From positions 1-43,748 of the forward strand of contig VGYB01000016.1 in the NCBI GenBank assembly GCA_016873115.1: a DNA stretch of 43,748 bases, written 5' to 3'. Within the stretch, counting starts at the first letter, position 1; the number at the start of each line of letters is the position of its first letter. This stretch comes from Planctomycetota bacterium. Its GTDB lineage: Bacteria > Planctomycetota > Phycisphaerae > Phycisphaerales > SM1A02. This document shows, piece by piece, positions 25,170 to 32,449 of this stretch. The notes below the pieces were generated by a model, which saw only the letters and a list, made by a program, of their open reading frames with translations, did not search any database and was not told the DNA's origin. Both the position numbers and the translations under genes were made by a program.

Positions 25170-26426
25170 TCAGCCGTCGAAGCGGGCGAACACGAGGCTG
25201 GTGTTGTGGCCACCGAAGCCGAAGGAATTGTTGATCGCGTAGCGGACGGCACGCTCCTTGGCGTGGTTGGGCACGAAGTCAAGGTCGAAGCCGTCGTCGG
25301 GGCTGTGCAGATTGATGGTCGGCGGCAGGATGCCTGACTTCACGGCCATGACCGTCGCCACGGTTTCGATGCCACCTGCTGCGCCGAGGCCGTGGCCGGT
25401 CACGCTCTTGGTGCTGCTGACGGAGAGCTTCCGGGCGTGGTGGCCAAAGACCTGCTTCACGGCGGCGACCTCGGCGGCATCGCCAAGCGGTGTGCTGGTG
25501 CCGTGGGCGTTGATGTAGCCGATCGAGTCCGGGGACAACTGCGCATCGGCCAGGGCGTTGACCATGGCACGCTGCGCACCTGCACCCGCGGGATCAGGGG
25601 CTGCGATGTGGTGGGCATCGCCACTGACGCCGTAGCCCACGAGTTCGGCGTAGATCGTGGCCCCGCGTGCCTTGGCGTGCCCGAGTTCCTCGAGCACGAT
25701 CACGCCGGCACCCTCGGACAGGACGAAGCCATCACGGTCGCGATCGAAGGGTCGGCTGGCCTCTGTCGGGGCGTCATTGCGCGTGCTCAGCGCCTTCATG
25801 GCGGCGAAGCTCGCCATGCAGAGCTGTGTCACCGAGCCCTCGGCGCCGCCGGCGATCATGACATCGGCATCGCCCCGCTGGATGAAGTGGTACGCCGCAC
25901 CGATGGCGTGACTGCCGCTGGCGCATGCGGTGGCCGTGGCCACGTTCGAGCCGCGGAGTCCAAACCGGATGCTCACCTGCCCTGAGCAGGAATTCAGCAT
26001 GAGCTTGGGTACGGTGAACGGGTTCACCATGCGGGGGCCAGACTGGGCGAGCTTGTTGATGCCGAGCTCGATCGTCTCGATGCCACCGATGCCGCTGCCG
26101 ATGGCCACGCCGCGACGATAGGGGTCACCCGTGCTGAAGTCGATGCCGCTGTCCATCGCCGCCTGGCAGGCGGCCACATAGCCGAAGATGCAGTAGCGAT
26201 CCATGCGCTTGGCATCGCGTGGATCGAGCACCTGCGTGAAGTCGAGGTTGCGCACCTCGCCACCGAAGGTGACTGACCAGTCGCCGCTCTGGGCGAAGGC
26301 CGTGACCGGTCCGATGCCGGAGCGGCCGTGGATCATCGAATCCCAGGTGGCGGGGGCGGAATGGCCGCAGTCGGTCACGGCCCCAAGGCCGGTGACCACG
26401 ACGCGTCGCAGGGTCAGGGTGCGCAT
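25170..26426 (-). CDS. fabF: Beta-ketoacyl-ACP synthase II
   Basis: Condenses acyl-ACP with malonyl-ACP during chain elongation. 418 residues with Cys168 (ATACASGSHAIG), His308 (NAHGTSTPLGD) and His345 (KSVTGHGLGAAGG), each five positions beyond the E. coli FabF triad, so spacing is fully conserved. FVLSEGAGVIVLEELGHA and the NNSFGFGGHN C-terminal motif are present. It lies downstream of acpP on the same strand, but 137 bp away and with its own TAGGTT hexamer 9 nt before ATG, so it appears to be transcribed separately. Confidence 0.96.
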   Translation of the reverse strand: MRTLTLRRVVVTGLGAVTDCGHSAPATWDSMIHGRSGIGPVTAFAQSGDWSVTFGGEVRNLDFTQVLDPRDAKRMDRYCIFGYVAACQAAMDSGIDFSTGDPYRRGVAIGSGIGGIETIELGINKLAQSGPRMVNPFTVPKLMLNSCSGQVSIRFGLRGSNVATATACASGSHAIGAAYHFIQRGDADVMIAGGAEGSVTQLCMASFAAMKALSTRNDAPTEASRPFDRDRDGFVLSEGAGVIVLEELGHAKARGATIYAELVGYGVSGDAHHIAAPDPAGAGAQRAMVNALADAQLSPDSIGYINAHGTSTPLGDAAEVAAVKQVFGHHARKLSVSSTKSVTGHGLGAAGGIETVATVMAVKSGILPPTINLHSPDDGFDLDFVPNHAKERAVRYAINNSFGFGGHNTSLVFARFDG

Positions 26427-26435
26427 GGATCGGGG

Positions 26436-26441
26436 AACCTA
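26436..26441 (-). promoter_or_regulatory. -10 element (TAGGTT) of fabF
   Basis: TAGGTT on minus, 9 nt (ccccgatcc) before ATG 26426. A TTGACG at 26465-26470 is 23 nt away, too far for a standard -35. Confidence 0.45.
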
Positions 26442-26479
26442 CACAAAAGGTAGCAAGGAGGGCTCGTCAACGCCCCCCG

Positions 26480-26501
26480 GGGTTCCTTTGGACAAGGACC
26501 C
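26480..26501 (-). terminator. Possible hairpin after acpP
   Basis: GGGTTCCTT and AAGGACCC pair with one bulged base around a 5-nt loop, in the acpP-fabF gap. It may end acpP transcripts; no T-run is seen. Confidence 0.3.
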
Positions 26502-26563
26502 GTGGCATGGGGCGCGCTCAGTTCTCTCTGGGGTCTCGGGACCTGCTCGGGTACGGCCTGTGT

Positions 26564-26815
26564 TCAGCCGCCGGCAGCCTTGCACTTCTTGATGTAATCG
26601 ATGGCTGCGCCCACGGTCTGCAGCTTGTCGGCGTCGCCTTCCGGGATCTTGGTGCCGAACTCTTCCTCGAAGGCCATCAGCAACTCGACCATGTCGAGGC
26701 TGTCCGCGTTCAGGTCGGTCATGAAGTTCGTCTCTCGCTTGATCTCGGTCTTCTCGACCTTGATCTTCTCAGCGATGATGTTGATCACCTTGGCTTCAAT
26801 CTCTGCTTCGGTCAA
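26564..26815 (-). CDS. acpP: Acyl carrier protein
   Basis: 83 residues, acidic, four-helix ACP. Ser39 in LNADSLDMVE is the 4'-phosphopantetheine site; the preceding NFMTDL and following FEEEFGTKIPEGDADKLQTVGAAIDYI match the family. There is no ATG or GTG in a suitable place. TTG 26815 has AGGAGG seven bases upstream and gives a normal ACP N-terminus (MTEAEIEAKVINII). An ATC two codons earlier is only one base from the AGGAGG and so an unlikely start. Divergent from fabG across 130 bp and followed by fabF. Confidence 0.93.
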   Translation of the reverse strand: MTEAEIEAKVINIIAEKIKVEKTEIKRETNFMTDLNADSLDMVELLMAFEEEFGTKIPEGDADKLQTVGAAIDYIKKCKAAGG

Positions 26816-26854
26816 AGGGATGCCTCCTGCAACGGCGGAATGCCGTGGGTCGGG

Positions 26855-26860
26855 AGTATA
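26855..26860 (-). promoter_or_regulatory. -10 element (TATACT) of acpP
   Basis: TATACT on minus (five of six consensus bases), 39 nt before the TTG start; the leader carries AGGAGG. The best -10 match in the window, as would suit a highly expressed gene. Confidence 0.5.
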
Positions 26861-26899
26861 GCGATGCGGGACCGGGCCGTCGGGGCCGTCGGAGACCGA

Positions 26900-26905
26900 T
26901 ACACT
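26900..26905 (+). promoter_or_regulatory. -10 element (TACACT) of fabG
   Basis: TACACT on plus, 40 nt before the ATC start at 26946, leaving room for the GAGGAAAGG ribosome-binding site at 26929-26937. Confidence 0.4.
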
Positions 26906-26945
26906 CGCCCTGTACGCCCCAGCATCCCGAGGAAAGGATCCTGCC

Positions 26946-27680
26946 ATCGAACGTCGCGTCGCCATCGTCACCGGAGCCAGCCGAGGCATCGGCAAGGCCA
27001 TCGCCCTTCGACTCGCCCGTGACGGGCGCCATGTGGTGGCTGTCGCTCGGAATGCCGAGGCGTTGGGCGATGTGGTCAAAACCATCACCGCGGCACACGG
27101 CAGCGCCGAGGCACGCTCCTGCGATCTCGCCGATGCGGCGGCCTTCGCGCAGTTGGTGGAGGATGTCGCCTCGGCACATGGCCGGCTCGACATCCTCGTC
27201 AACAACGCCGGGATCACGCGGGACGGCCTCATCCTCCGTATGAGCGACGAGGATTTCGACACCGTGCTCTCGGTCAACCTGCGGAGTTGCTTTGCCGGTT
27301 GCCGAGCCGCCAGCCGCCACATGCTGCGTGGCAAGTGGGGGCGTATCGTGAATGTGGGCTCGGTGAGCGGCATCAGCGGCAACGCCGGGCAGGCCAATTA
27401 CGCGGCGGCCAAGGCGGGCGTGATCGGCCTCACCAAGACGATTGCCCAGGAACTCGGCTCCAAGGGGATCACGGCGAATGTGATCGCGCCGGGCTTCATC
27501 TCGACCGACATGACCGATGCGTTGCCGCAGATGGTGAAGGACAAGGCCATCGAGCACATCCCGGTGCGCCGCTTCGGCACGCCGGACGACATCGCCTCGG
27601 CGTGCGCCTTCATCAGTTCCGACGAGGCGGGCTACCTCACCGGCCACGTGCTCGTGGTCGACGGCGGCATGACGATGTGA
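26946..27680 (+). CDS. fabG: 3-oxoacyl-ACP reductase, probable ATC start
   Basis: NADPH-dependent reductase of the fatty-acid cycle. From ATC 26946 the protein is 244 residues, the same length as E. coli FabG, with TGASRGIG at 9-16, NNAG 86-89, and catalytic Ser139, Tyr152 and Lys156, each one position from E. coli. No ATG, GTG or TTG lies in frame between 26880 and 26946; the first is GTG 27033, inside the Rossmann fold and so too late. GAGGAAAGG lies eight bases before the ATC. A CTG at 26910 is the only other candidate. The gene is flipped relative to the rest of the fab cluster and converges on the lipoprotein gene. Confidence 0.93.
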   Translation: MERRVAIVTGASRGIGKAIALRLARDGRHVVAVARNAEALGDVVKTITAAHGSAEARSCDLADAAAFAQLVEDVASAHGRLDILVNNAGITRDGLILRMSDEDFDTVLSVNLRSCFAGCRAASRHMLRGKWGRIVNVGSVSGISGNAGQANYAAAKAGVIGLTKTIAQELGSKGITANVIAPGFISTDMTDALPQMVKDKAIEHIPVRRFGTPDDIASACAFISSDEAGYLTGHVLVVDGGMTM

Positions 27681-27722
27681 CGCGAGCGCCTCCCGGCGCG
27701 ACGCCAGTGGATCTGCAAGCGA

Positions 27723-27746
27723 CAGGAGCCCCAGAAGGGGCTCCTG
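27723..27746. terminator. Bidirectional hairpin between fabG and the lipoprotein gene
   Basis: Perfect 10-bp stem CAGGAGCCCC / GGGGCTCCTG around an AGAA tetraloop, 42 nt after the fabG stop and 27 nt after the opposing stop. No T-run, as with the other hairpins here. Confidence 0.6.
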
Positions 27747-27773
27747 AGGTGTCAGTCGTGGGCGGTGGCCGTT

Positions 27774-28565
27774 TCAGTTGCCGGACGGGTTCGGTCCACT
27801 CGGTGCGGGCACACTTTCCGGTACGACCTTGCGTCGCATCGGTGCAGAGCCGCCACCAAGGCCGGAGCCCATCTTCGGCGCCTCGCTATCGCCTTCTCCC
27901 TGCGTCGATTTCTGCGGGGGCGCCACGACTTCCTCGGGCTCGTCGGCGCGGGCCAGGTACTTCGACACGACTTCGAACCACGCCTTGACCCAATCATCGC
28001 CCGACAGCAGTTGGATCATGCCGGGCAGGCAGGGTTCGGCGGTGAAGGTTCCGCTTTCATCCTCGCTGGCGGTGAAGGTCCACATCGCCACCTGATCATC
28101 GCCCACGGAGTAGGAGAACACGGCCAGCGCGCAGTCGGCATCATCGGGGCTGCTGCCCCAGCGGCACTCGGCCTTGGTCACGCCTTCGGTCGCGCGCTTC
28201 CAGGAGCCGTCCTCGACCATCTCCTTCAGGATGGCCTTGTCGTCGTCGCTGAGCATCGGGTCGACCTTGGCCTGCTCGCCGCGAACGACGCCATCCATGA
28301 ATCTGAGCATGGCGATGCGCTCGGGGTCCTTAGGAGGGGCAAGATCCTCCGGCAGGCTGACGCGCTGGTCGATGCCGTAGCGCTCCATGAGTTCGGCGAT
28401 GCTGGTGACGGCCGGCGGCGGCGGCGGCGGCGGCGGCTCCGGCTCGGCCTGCACGACGGGCGGCGGCGGTGGCGGGGCTTCCTCACCGCATGCGACCAGC
28501 GCGAGTGGCGCGAAGATGGCGCAGCATCGAAGCAGTTCAGGGAGCGACAGAGTCTGGCTGGTCAT
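27774..28565 (-). CDS. Proline-rich lipoprotein of unknown function
   Basis: 263 residues from ATG 28565 (GAGGT about eight bases upstream; an in-frame GTG at 28580 is possible). A signal peptide ends in the lipobox LVAC with Cys26, followed by two polyproline runs within about 35 residues (six and eight Pro), as in spacers that lift a lipoprotein domain off the membrane. The central domain (about 60-210) has paired Cys (ECRWGSSPDDADCALAV) and a hydrophobic/aromatic core; the tail is Ser/Pro/Gly-rich. I do not recognise the family. Its start overlaps the 3' end of fabD by 29 bases, so it is co-transcribed with fatty-acid genes, an unusual position for a lipoprotein. Confidence 0.75.
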   Translation of the reverse strand: MTSQTLSLPELLRCCAIFAPLALVACGEEAPPPPPPVVQAEPEPPPPPPPPAVTSIAELMERYGIDQRVSLPEDLAPPKDPERIAMLRFMDGVVRGEQAKVDPMLSDDDKAILKEMVEDGSWKRATEGVTKAECRWGSSPDDADCALAVFSYSVGDDQVAMWTFTASEDESGTFTAEPCLPGMIQLLSGDDWVKAWFEVVSKYLARADEPEEVVAPPQKSTQGEGDSEAPKMGSGLGGGSAPMRRKVVPESVPAPSGPNPSGN

Positions 28566-29481
28566 GGCTCGATACCTCACAGGTTCGATCGATCCGCTTC
28601 ATGAGGCCCTTCAGAACGGTGCCGGGGGCGACCTCGCGGTAGGCCACCACTGTACCACCCGAGCGCATCGCAGCGATGAGATTCGTACAGGATTGGCTCC
28701 AACGGACGGGGGCCGTGAGCTGTTCGACGAGGAGCCGCTTGATCGTGGCGGGGTCGCTGCCATGCGGACGGGCTGTCACATTGCTCCAGACAGGGCAGGT
28801 TGGGGCGGAGAACGCGGTCTGGTCGAGCGCGTTGGCCAAGCGCTCGGCCGCCGGCTGCATGAGCGGGCTGTGGAAAGCGCCCGCGACGACCAGCTTGGCG
28901 GCCCTGAGCCCAAGGTCACCTGCCACGGTGACCGCGCGGTCGCAGGCGGTGGCGTGGCCGCTGAGCACGATCTGGCCCGGGGCATTGAAATTGGCGCAGA
29001 CGAGCACATCGCCCTCGGCTGCCTTGGCGCAGACCTCGAGTGCCTTCTCCTCGTCGGCGCCGATCAGCGCGACCATGCCGCCCCGGCTCGCCTCGGCGGC
29101 GTCTTGCATGAAGCGGCCACGCAGCGCAACCAGCCGGAGGCCATCCTCGAAACTGAACGAGCCTGCGAGATGAAGCGCGGTGTACTCGCCCAGCGAGAGG
29201 CCCGCGGCAGCGGCCGGCAAGCTGGGTGCGCACTCACGCATGGCCGCGGCGCATGCCACACCCACGGTGTACAGCGCAGGTTGGCTGATGTCGGTGCGGC
29301 TGAGCTGATCGAGCGGGCCTTCGGCACAGATGGCCGACAGCGTCTTGCCGACCGGGAGCGTGATGGCACGATCGGCGGCATCGATGATGCCGCGTGCGGC
29401 GTTGCTCGCTGCGGCCCACGCGGTACCCATGCCCACGGCTTGCGCTCCTTGTCCGGGGCAGAGAAGGACGGTCTGGCTCAT
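28537..29481 (-). CDS. fabD: Malonyl-CoA:ACP transacylase
   Basis: Transfers malonyl from CoA to ACP. 314 residues from ATG 29481, which has AGGAG five bases upstream and starts the conserved LLCPGQGAQAVGMG. Catalytic Ser96 is in GLSLGEYTAL, Arg121 in ALRGRFMQ binds malonate, and His204 is in GAFHSPLM. The C-terminus runs about 20 residues past the usual end (CEVSSHDQPDSVAP) and its coding sequence overlaps the start of the lipoprotein gene. Downstream of fabH by 40 nt. Confidence 0.95.
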   Translation of the reverse strand: MSQTVLLCPGQGAQAVGMGTAWAAASNAARGIIDAADRAITLPVGKTLSAICAEGPLDQLSRTDISQPALYTVGVACAAAMRECAPSLPAAAAGLSLGEYTALHLAGSFSFEDGLRLVALRGRFMQDAAEASRGGMVALIGADEEKALEVCAKAAEGDVLVCANFNAPGQIVLSGHATACDRAVTVAGDLGLRAAKLVVAGAFHSPLMQPAAERLANALDQTAFSAPTCPVWSNVTARPHGSDPATIKRLLVEQLTAPVRWSQSCTNLIAAMRSGGTVVAYREVAPGTVLKGLMKRIDRTCEVSSHDQPDSVAP

Positions 29482-29521
29482 GGCGGCTCCTGTCTGGCCG
29501 GTACGGATGCCGGCGGGTGCG

Positions 29522-30517
29522 TCATGTGTCCCACACACAGCTCGCCCAGGTCAGGCCACCGCCGAAGGCGACCATGACGAAGGGCTTGCCGTCGGGAATC
29601 TTGCCAGCGCGGTTCAGTTCGTCAAGGCAGAGCCCGACCGAGCCCGCGCTCGTGTTGCCGTAGCGATCAATGTTGATGAGGACCTTCTCGCGCGGCAGGT
29701 TCAGCTTCTCGATGGCGCTCTCGATGATGCGCGCATTGGACTGGTGGCAGATGATCTGGCTGACGTCGTCCACCGTGAGGCCGGTCTTCCGGAAGGCATC
29801 CTCGATGACCTCACGGAAGCGGTTCACCGCAAACTTGTAGACCTCCCGGCCGTTCATGCGCAGGTTCCCCAGACGGATCGGATTCGTGCGATCGCACTCG
29901 GGCACGATGTCCGGGCGATAGGGCATGTACAGGTGGTGCCAGTCTGCGCCATCGGCGCTCATGGTCTGGTACCGGCAGCCCTTGGCCGGGTCATCGCAGC
30001 GCTCGAGCACCACGGCCCCGGCGGCATCGCCGAAGAGGATGCTCACCGTGCGGTCGGTGTAGTCGACGACCGACGAGATCGCGTCGCAGCCGATGGCGAG
30101 CACGCGCTTGGCGCGCCCGGCCCGGATGATCGAGTCAGCGACGTTCATCGAGTAGACGAATCCGCAGCAGGCAGCGGTGAGGTCGAAGGCACCGGCAGGG
30201 GTGGCCCCCAGCGCCGCGGCAACGCGGCAGGACGTGCTCGGGCAGAGCATTTCGCCGCTGACGGTGCCAAGAATCACCAGGTCGATGTCGCTGGCCTTGA
30301 CGCCGGCCATGTCGAGAGCATGCTGGCCAGCCCGGCAACTCAGGTTGAACACCGGGTCACGGGTGCCCGCCGAGATGCGGCGCTCGCGAATGCCCGTGCG
30401 CTGGGTGATCCACTCATCGCTCGTGTCGAGGATGCGCGCAAGGTCGTGGTTGGTCAGGCGCGTGTCCGGGACGGCTGAGCCGGTTCCCGCGAGACGGACG
30501 CCGCAAGGTTGGATCAT
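29522..30517 (-). CDS. fabH: Beta-ketoacyl-ACP synthase III
   Basis: Starts fatty-acid synthesis by condensing acetyl-CoA (or a branched primer) with malonyl-ACP. 331 residues with the Cys117-His258-Asn288 triad: AACCGFVYS, IICHQSNARI and RYGNTSAGSV. The first residues GTGSAVPD and SDEWITQRTGIRERRI are typical. ATG 30517 overlaps the plsX stop (ATGA), so translation is coupled. A second Cys follows the catalytic one where E. coli has Ala. Confidence 0.96.
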   Translation of the reverse strand: MIQPCGVRLAGTGSAVPDTRLTNHDLARILDTSDEWITQRTGIRERRISAGTRDPVFNLSCRAGQHALDMAGVKASDIDLVILGTVSGEMLCPSTSCRVAAALGATPAGAFDLTAACCGFVYSMNVADSIIRAGRAKRVLAIGCDAISSVVDYTDRTVSILFGDAAGAVVLERCDDPAKGCRYQTMSADGADWHHLYMPYRPDIVPECDRTNPIRLGNLRMNGREVYKFAVNRFREVIEDAFRKTGLTVDDVSQIICHQSNARIIESAIEKLNLPREKVLINIDRYGNTSAGSVGLCLDELNRAGKIPDGKPFVMVAFGGGLTWASCVWDT

Positions 30518-31530
30518 GCCTGGGCCGCCGTGCACGACGCGAGGCGCCTGACGAGCGTGTCGTTGATCCCCGCGGCGACGAACTGCTTGCAGCGCAGCAC
30601 GGCGTTCATGATGGTGCGCGCCTGGCTGGATCCGTGGCTGATGAGGCATGTGCCGTTCACGCCCATCAGCGGTGCGCCGCCGTACTCGTGATAGTCGTAC
30701 TTGGCGTACAGGCTCTTCACGACCGGATCGAGCCGTGCGGCAAGCGACGGGTCGATGTCGAGGACCTCGGTGGCGAGGGCGCGGAAGATGCCGGCCGACA
30801 GGCCCTCGGCGAGCTTGATCATGACGTTGCCGACGACACCGTTGGTGATCACCACATCGGCTTCGCCGTCGAAGACGCCTCGGCCCTCGATGAAGCCGAT
30901 GAAGTTGATGCTGGGCGTGCCTTCGAGCAGTTCACGGGCTTCCTTGGCGTCCGCCGTACCCTTGTTCGCCTCGCCGCCCACGTTCATCAGGGCCACGCGA
31001 GGTCGCTTGATGCCGAGGATGTCGTGGGCATACACATCGCCCATGATGCCATACTGCGCCAAGTGCGCTGGCTTGGGTTCGATGTTGGCACCGATATCGA
31101 TGAGCACGACCGGGCCGGCGAAGGTCGGGATGGTGCAGGCGATGCCTGGACGGATCACGCCAGGCAGGCGGCGCAGGTACATCTGGGCACCTGCCACGCA
31201 GGCACCGGTGTTGCCGGCGCTGAGGATCGCGTCGAGCCGTTGGGCATGCCTGTGGGCGCCCATCTTGCTCATGACCGTGATCGACGAATCTTCCTTGTTG
31301 CGGATGCCGTCCACGGGCGACTCATCCATGCCGATGACCTGTGTCGTGAAGACGCACTCGACGCGCGGATCCTTGATGCCGCGCTCGCTGAGCGTGTCCT
31401 CGATGGCTCCGCGATCACCCAGCAGCACCAGCGTGTCGTCGGCGCCGAGGCGGGATAGGGCCTGCAAGGCACCCTTCAGGATCTCGTCGGGGGCGTTGTC
31501 GCCACCCATGACGTCGACGCCGATGCGCAT
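30514..31530 (-). CDS. plsX: Phosphate acyltransferase PlsX
   Basis: Converts acyl-ACP to acyl phosphate, the donor for glycerol-phosphate acylation in phospholipid synthesis. 338 residues; begins MRIGVDVMGGDNAPDEILKGAL and contains SAGNTGACVAGAQMYLRR, LIDIGAN and GIMGDVYAHDILGIKRPRVALMNVGGEANKG, all family blocks. ATG follows the rpmF TAA stop with no gap, with AGGA inside rpmF as ribosome-binding site. Second gene of rpmF-plsX-fabH-fabD. Confidence 0.95.
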   Translation of the reverse strand: MRIGVDVMGGDNAPDEILKGALQALSRLGADDTLVLLGDRGAIEDTLSERGIKDPRVECVFTTQVIGMDESPVDGIRNKEDSSITVMSKMGAHRHAQRLDAILSAGNTGACVAGAQMYLRRLPGVIRPGIACTIPTFAGPVVLIDIGANIEPKPAHLAQYGIMGDVYAHDILGIKRPRVALMNVGGEANKGTADAKEARELLEGTPSINFIGFIEGRGVFDGEADVVITNGVVGNVMIKLAEGLSAGIFRALATEVLDIDPSLAARLDPVVKSLYAKYDYHEYGGAPLMGVNGTCLISHGSSQARTIMNAVLRCKQFVAAGINDTLVRRLASCTAAQA

Positions 31531-31716
31531 TTAGGCTTCCTGGCCGCCCAGCTTCAACTGCAGGCCGGGGCGGACATATCCGCAGGCCATGCAAGCGGCG
31601 TGCGGACGCTTGGCGGCACCGCAGTTGGGGCACAGGATGGTGTGCATGGGCTTCAGGGCCTGGTGCGCACGGCGACGGCGCTTGCGGCCGGGCGAGGTTC
31701 GGAAGGCGGGATTCAT
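31531..31716 (-). CDS. rpmF: 50S ribosomal protein L32
   Basis: 61 residues. MNPAFRTSPGRKRRRRAHQ is the basic N-terminus of L32; four cysteines in CPNCG and CMACGY form the zinc ribbon of the zinc-containing (C+) type. GGAG lies six bases before ATG 31716. L32 heads the conserved rpmF-plsX-fab cluster, linking ribosome and lipid synthesis. Confidence 0.93.
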   Translation of the reverse strand: MNPAFRTSPGRKRRRRAHQALKPMHTILCPNCGAAKRPHAACMACGYVRPGLQLKLGGQEA

Positions 31717-31768
31717 GGCTGGCTCCGTGGTCAGGGCGCACAACACATCGCGCTGTGTCGAGCGGCGC

Positions 31769-31796
31769 AGTCTAGGCGAATGGTGCTGCAAGTCAA
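31769..31796 (-). promoter_or_regulatory. Promoter of rpmF-plsX-fabH-fabD: TTGACT, 16 bp, TAGACT
   Basis: On the minus strand, TTGACT (31791-31796) and TAGACT (31769-31774) with a 16-bp spacer. The leader to ATG 31716 is about 45 nt and carries GGAG. The most complete sigma-70-like promoter in the window. Confidence 0.6.
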
Positions 31797-31833
31797 GGAG
31801 TGGGGGGTCTTCCCATAACACGGAACCGGACCG

Positions 31834-31862
31834 TTGCAGCCGAGCCGGGGCTTCGCTACGCT
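31834..31862 (+). promoter_or_regulatory. Promoter of rpsL-rpsG: TTGCAG, 17 bp, TACGCT
   Basis: TTGCAG at 31834-31839 and TACGCT at 31857-31862 with a 17-bp spacer. ATG 31888 is 25 nt downstream; I see no clear Shine-Dalgarno in the short leader. Confidence 0.55.
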
Positions 31863-31887
31863 TGCCGACCCTTCACTTTAGACGCCA

Positions 31888-32274
31888 ATGCCGACCATCA
31901 ATCAACTCGTTCGCAAGCCACGCCGCTCGCCCGCCACCAAGTCCAAGGTGCGCGAACTTGCCGCCTGCCCGCAACGGCGCGGCGTGTGCCTGCAGGTCAA
32001 GACGGTCAGCCCCAAGAAGCCCAACTCCGCGCTCCGCAAGGTGTGCCGCGTGCGCCTCAGCAATGGCCGCGAAGTGACCGCCTACATCGGTGGTGAAGGC
32101 CACAATCTGCAGGAGCACTCGATCGTCCTCGTGCGCGGCGGCCGTGTGCGTGACCTTCCCGGCGTTCGTTACCACGTCGTGCGCGGCGCACTCGACTGCC
32201 TCGGCGTCGACGGTCGCAAGAAGAGCCGCTCGTGCTACGGCGTGAAGAGGAAGGCCGCTGCCGCGAAGAAGTGA
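31888..32274 (+). CDS. rpsL: 30S ribosomal protein S12
   Basis: 128 residues, colinear with E. coli S12 through residue 105. [29 protein letters not shown] (Lys43) and [10 protein letters not shown] are conserved. Position 88 is Arg ([12 protein letters not shown]; codon CGT at 32149-32151) where most bacteria have Lys. Asp89, the residue often methylthiolated, is kept. S12 lies at the decoding centre. The C-terminus has a short Lys/Ala extension. First gene of a two-gene str remnant with rpsG. Confidence 0.97.
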   Translation: MPTINQLVRKPRRSPATKSKVRELAACPQRRGVCLQVKTVSPKKPNSALRKVCRVRLSNGREVTAYIGGEGHNLQEHSIVLVRGGRVRDLPGVRYHVVRGALDCLGVDGRKKSRSCYGVKRKAAAAKK

Positions 32275-32295
32275 TCGCGCAACCATGACGGATCA

Positions 32296-32357
32296 CCCGC
32301 GGGCGACCGCGGGAGCAGTCCCGGGATCCTCCCGGGCCGTGCAGGCCGGTTGCCTGC
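32296..32357 (+). promoter_or_regulatory. Three tandem hairpins between rpsL and rpsG
   Basis: CCCGCGG-gcga-CCGCGGG (32296-32313), CCCGGGA-tcc-TCCCGGG (32320-32336) and GCAGGC-cggtt-GCCTGC (32341-32357) lie one after another in the 175-nt gap. In E. coli the rpsL-rpsG gap is where S7 binds its own mRNA; this could be an equivalent control site, or RNA-processing/attenuation structure. The rest of the gap (32358-32449) holds the rpsG ribosome-binding site and nothing else I can name. Confidence 0.45.
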
Positions 32358-32449
32358 GACAACCCCAGTAACGGTGCTCCCCAGTCCGGGCATGTCCAAC
32401 GCCCGAGCACCGTGAACCCAACCGGGCCGATGGCCCAGAGGACCCAGAG

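Noticed and set aside
26466..26471. TTGACG upstream of fabF as its -35 box
   Set aside because: The distance to TAGGTT is 23 bp, outside the 15-19 bp range.
26819..26821. ATC as the acpP start
   Set aside because: Only one base separates it from AGGAGG, too close for initiation; TTG 26815 has a seven-base spacing.
26910..26945. CTG 26910 as a leaderless fabG start
   Set aside because: Only 4 nt after the -10 hexamer, and it would add twelve residues with no counterpart in FabG; ATC 26946 has a ribosome-binding site and the exact family length.
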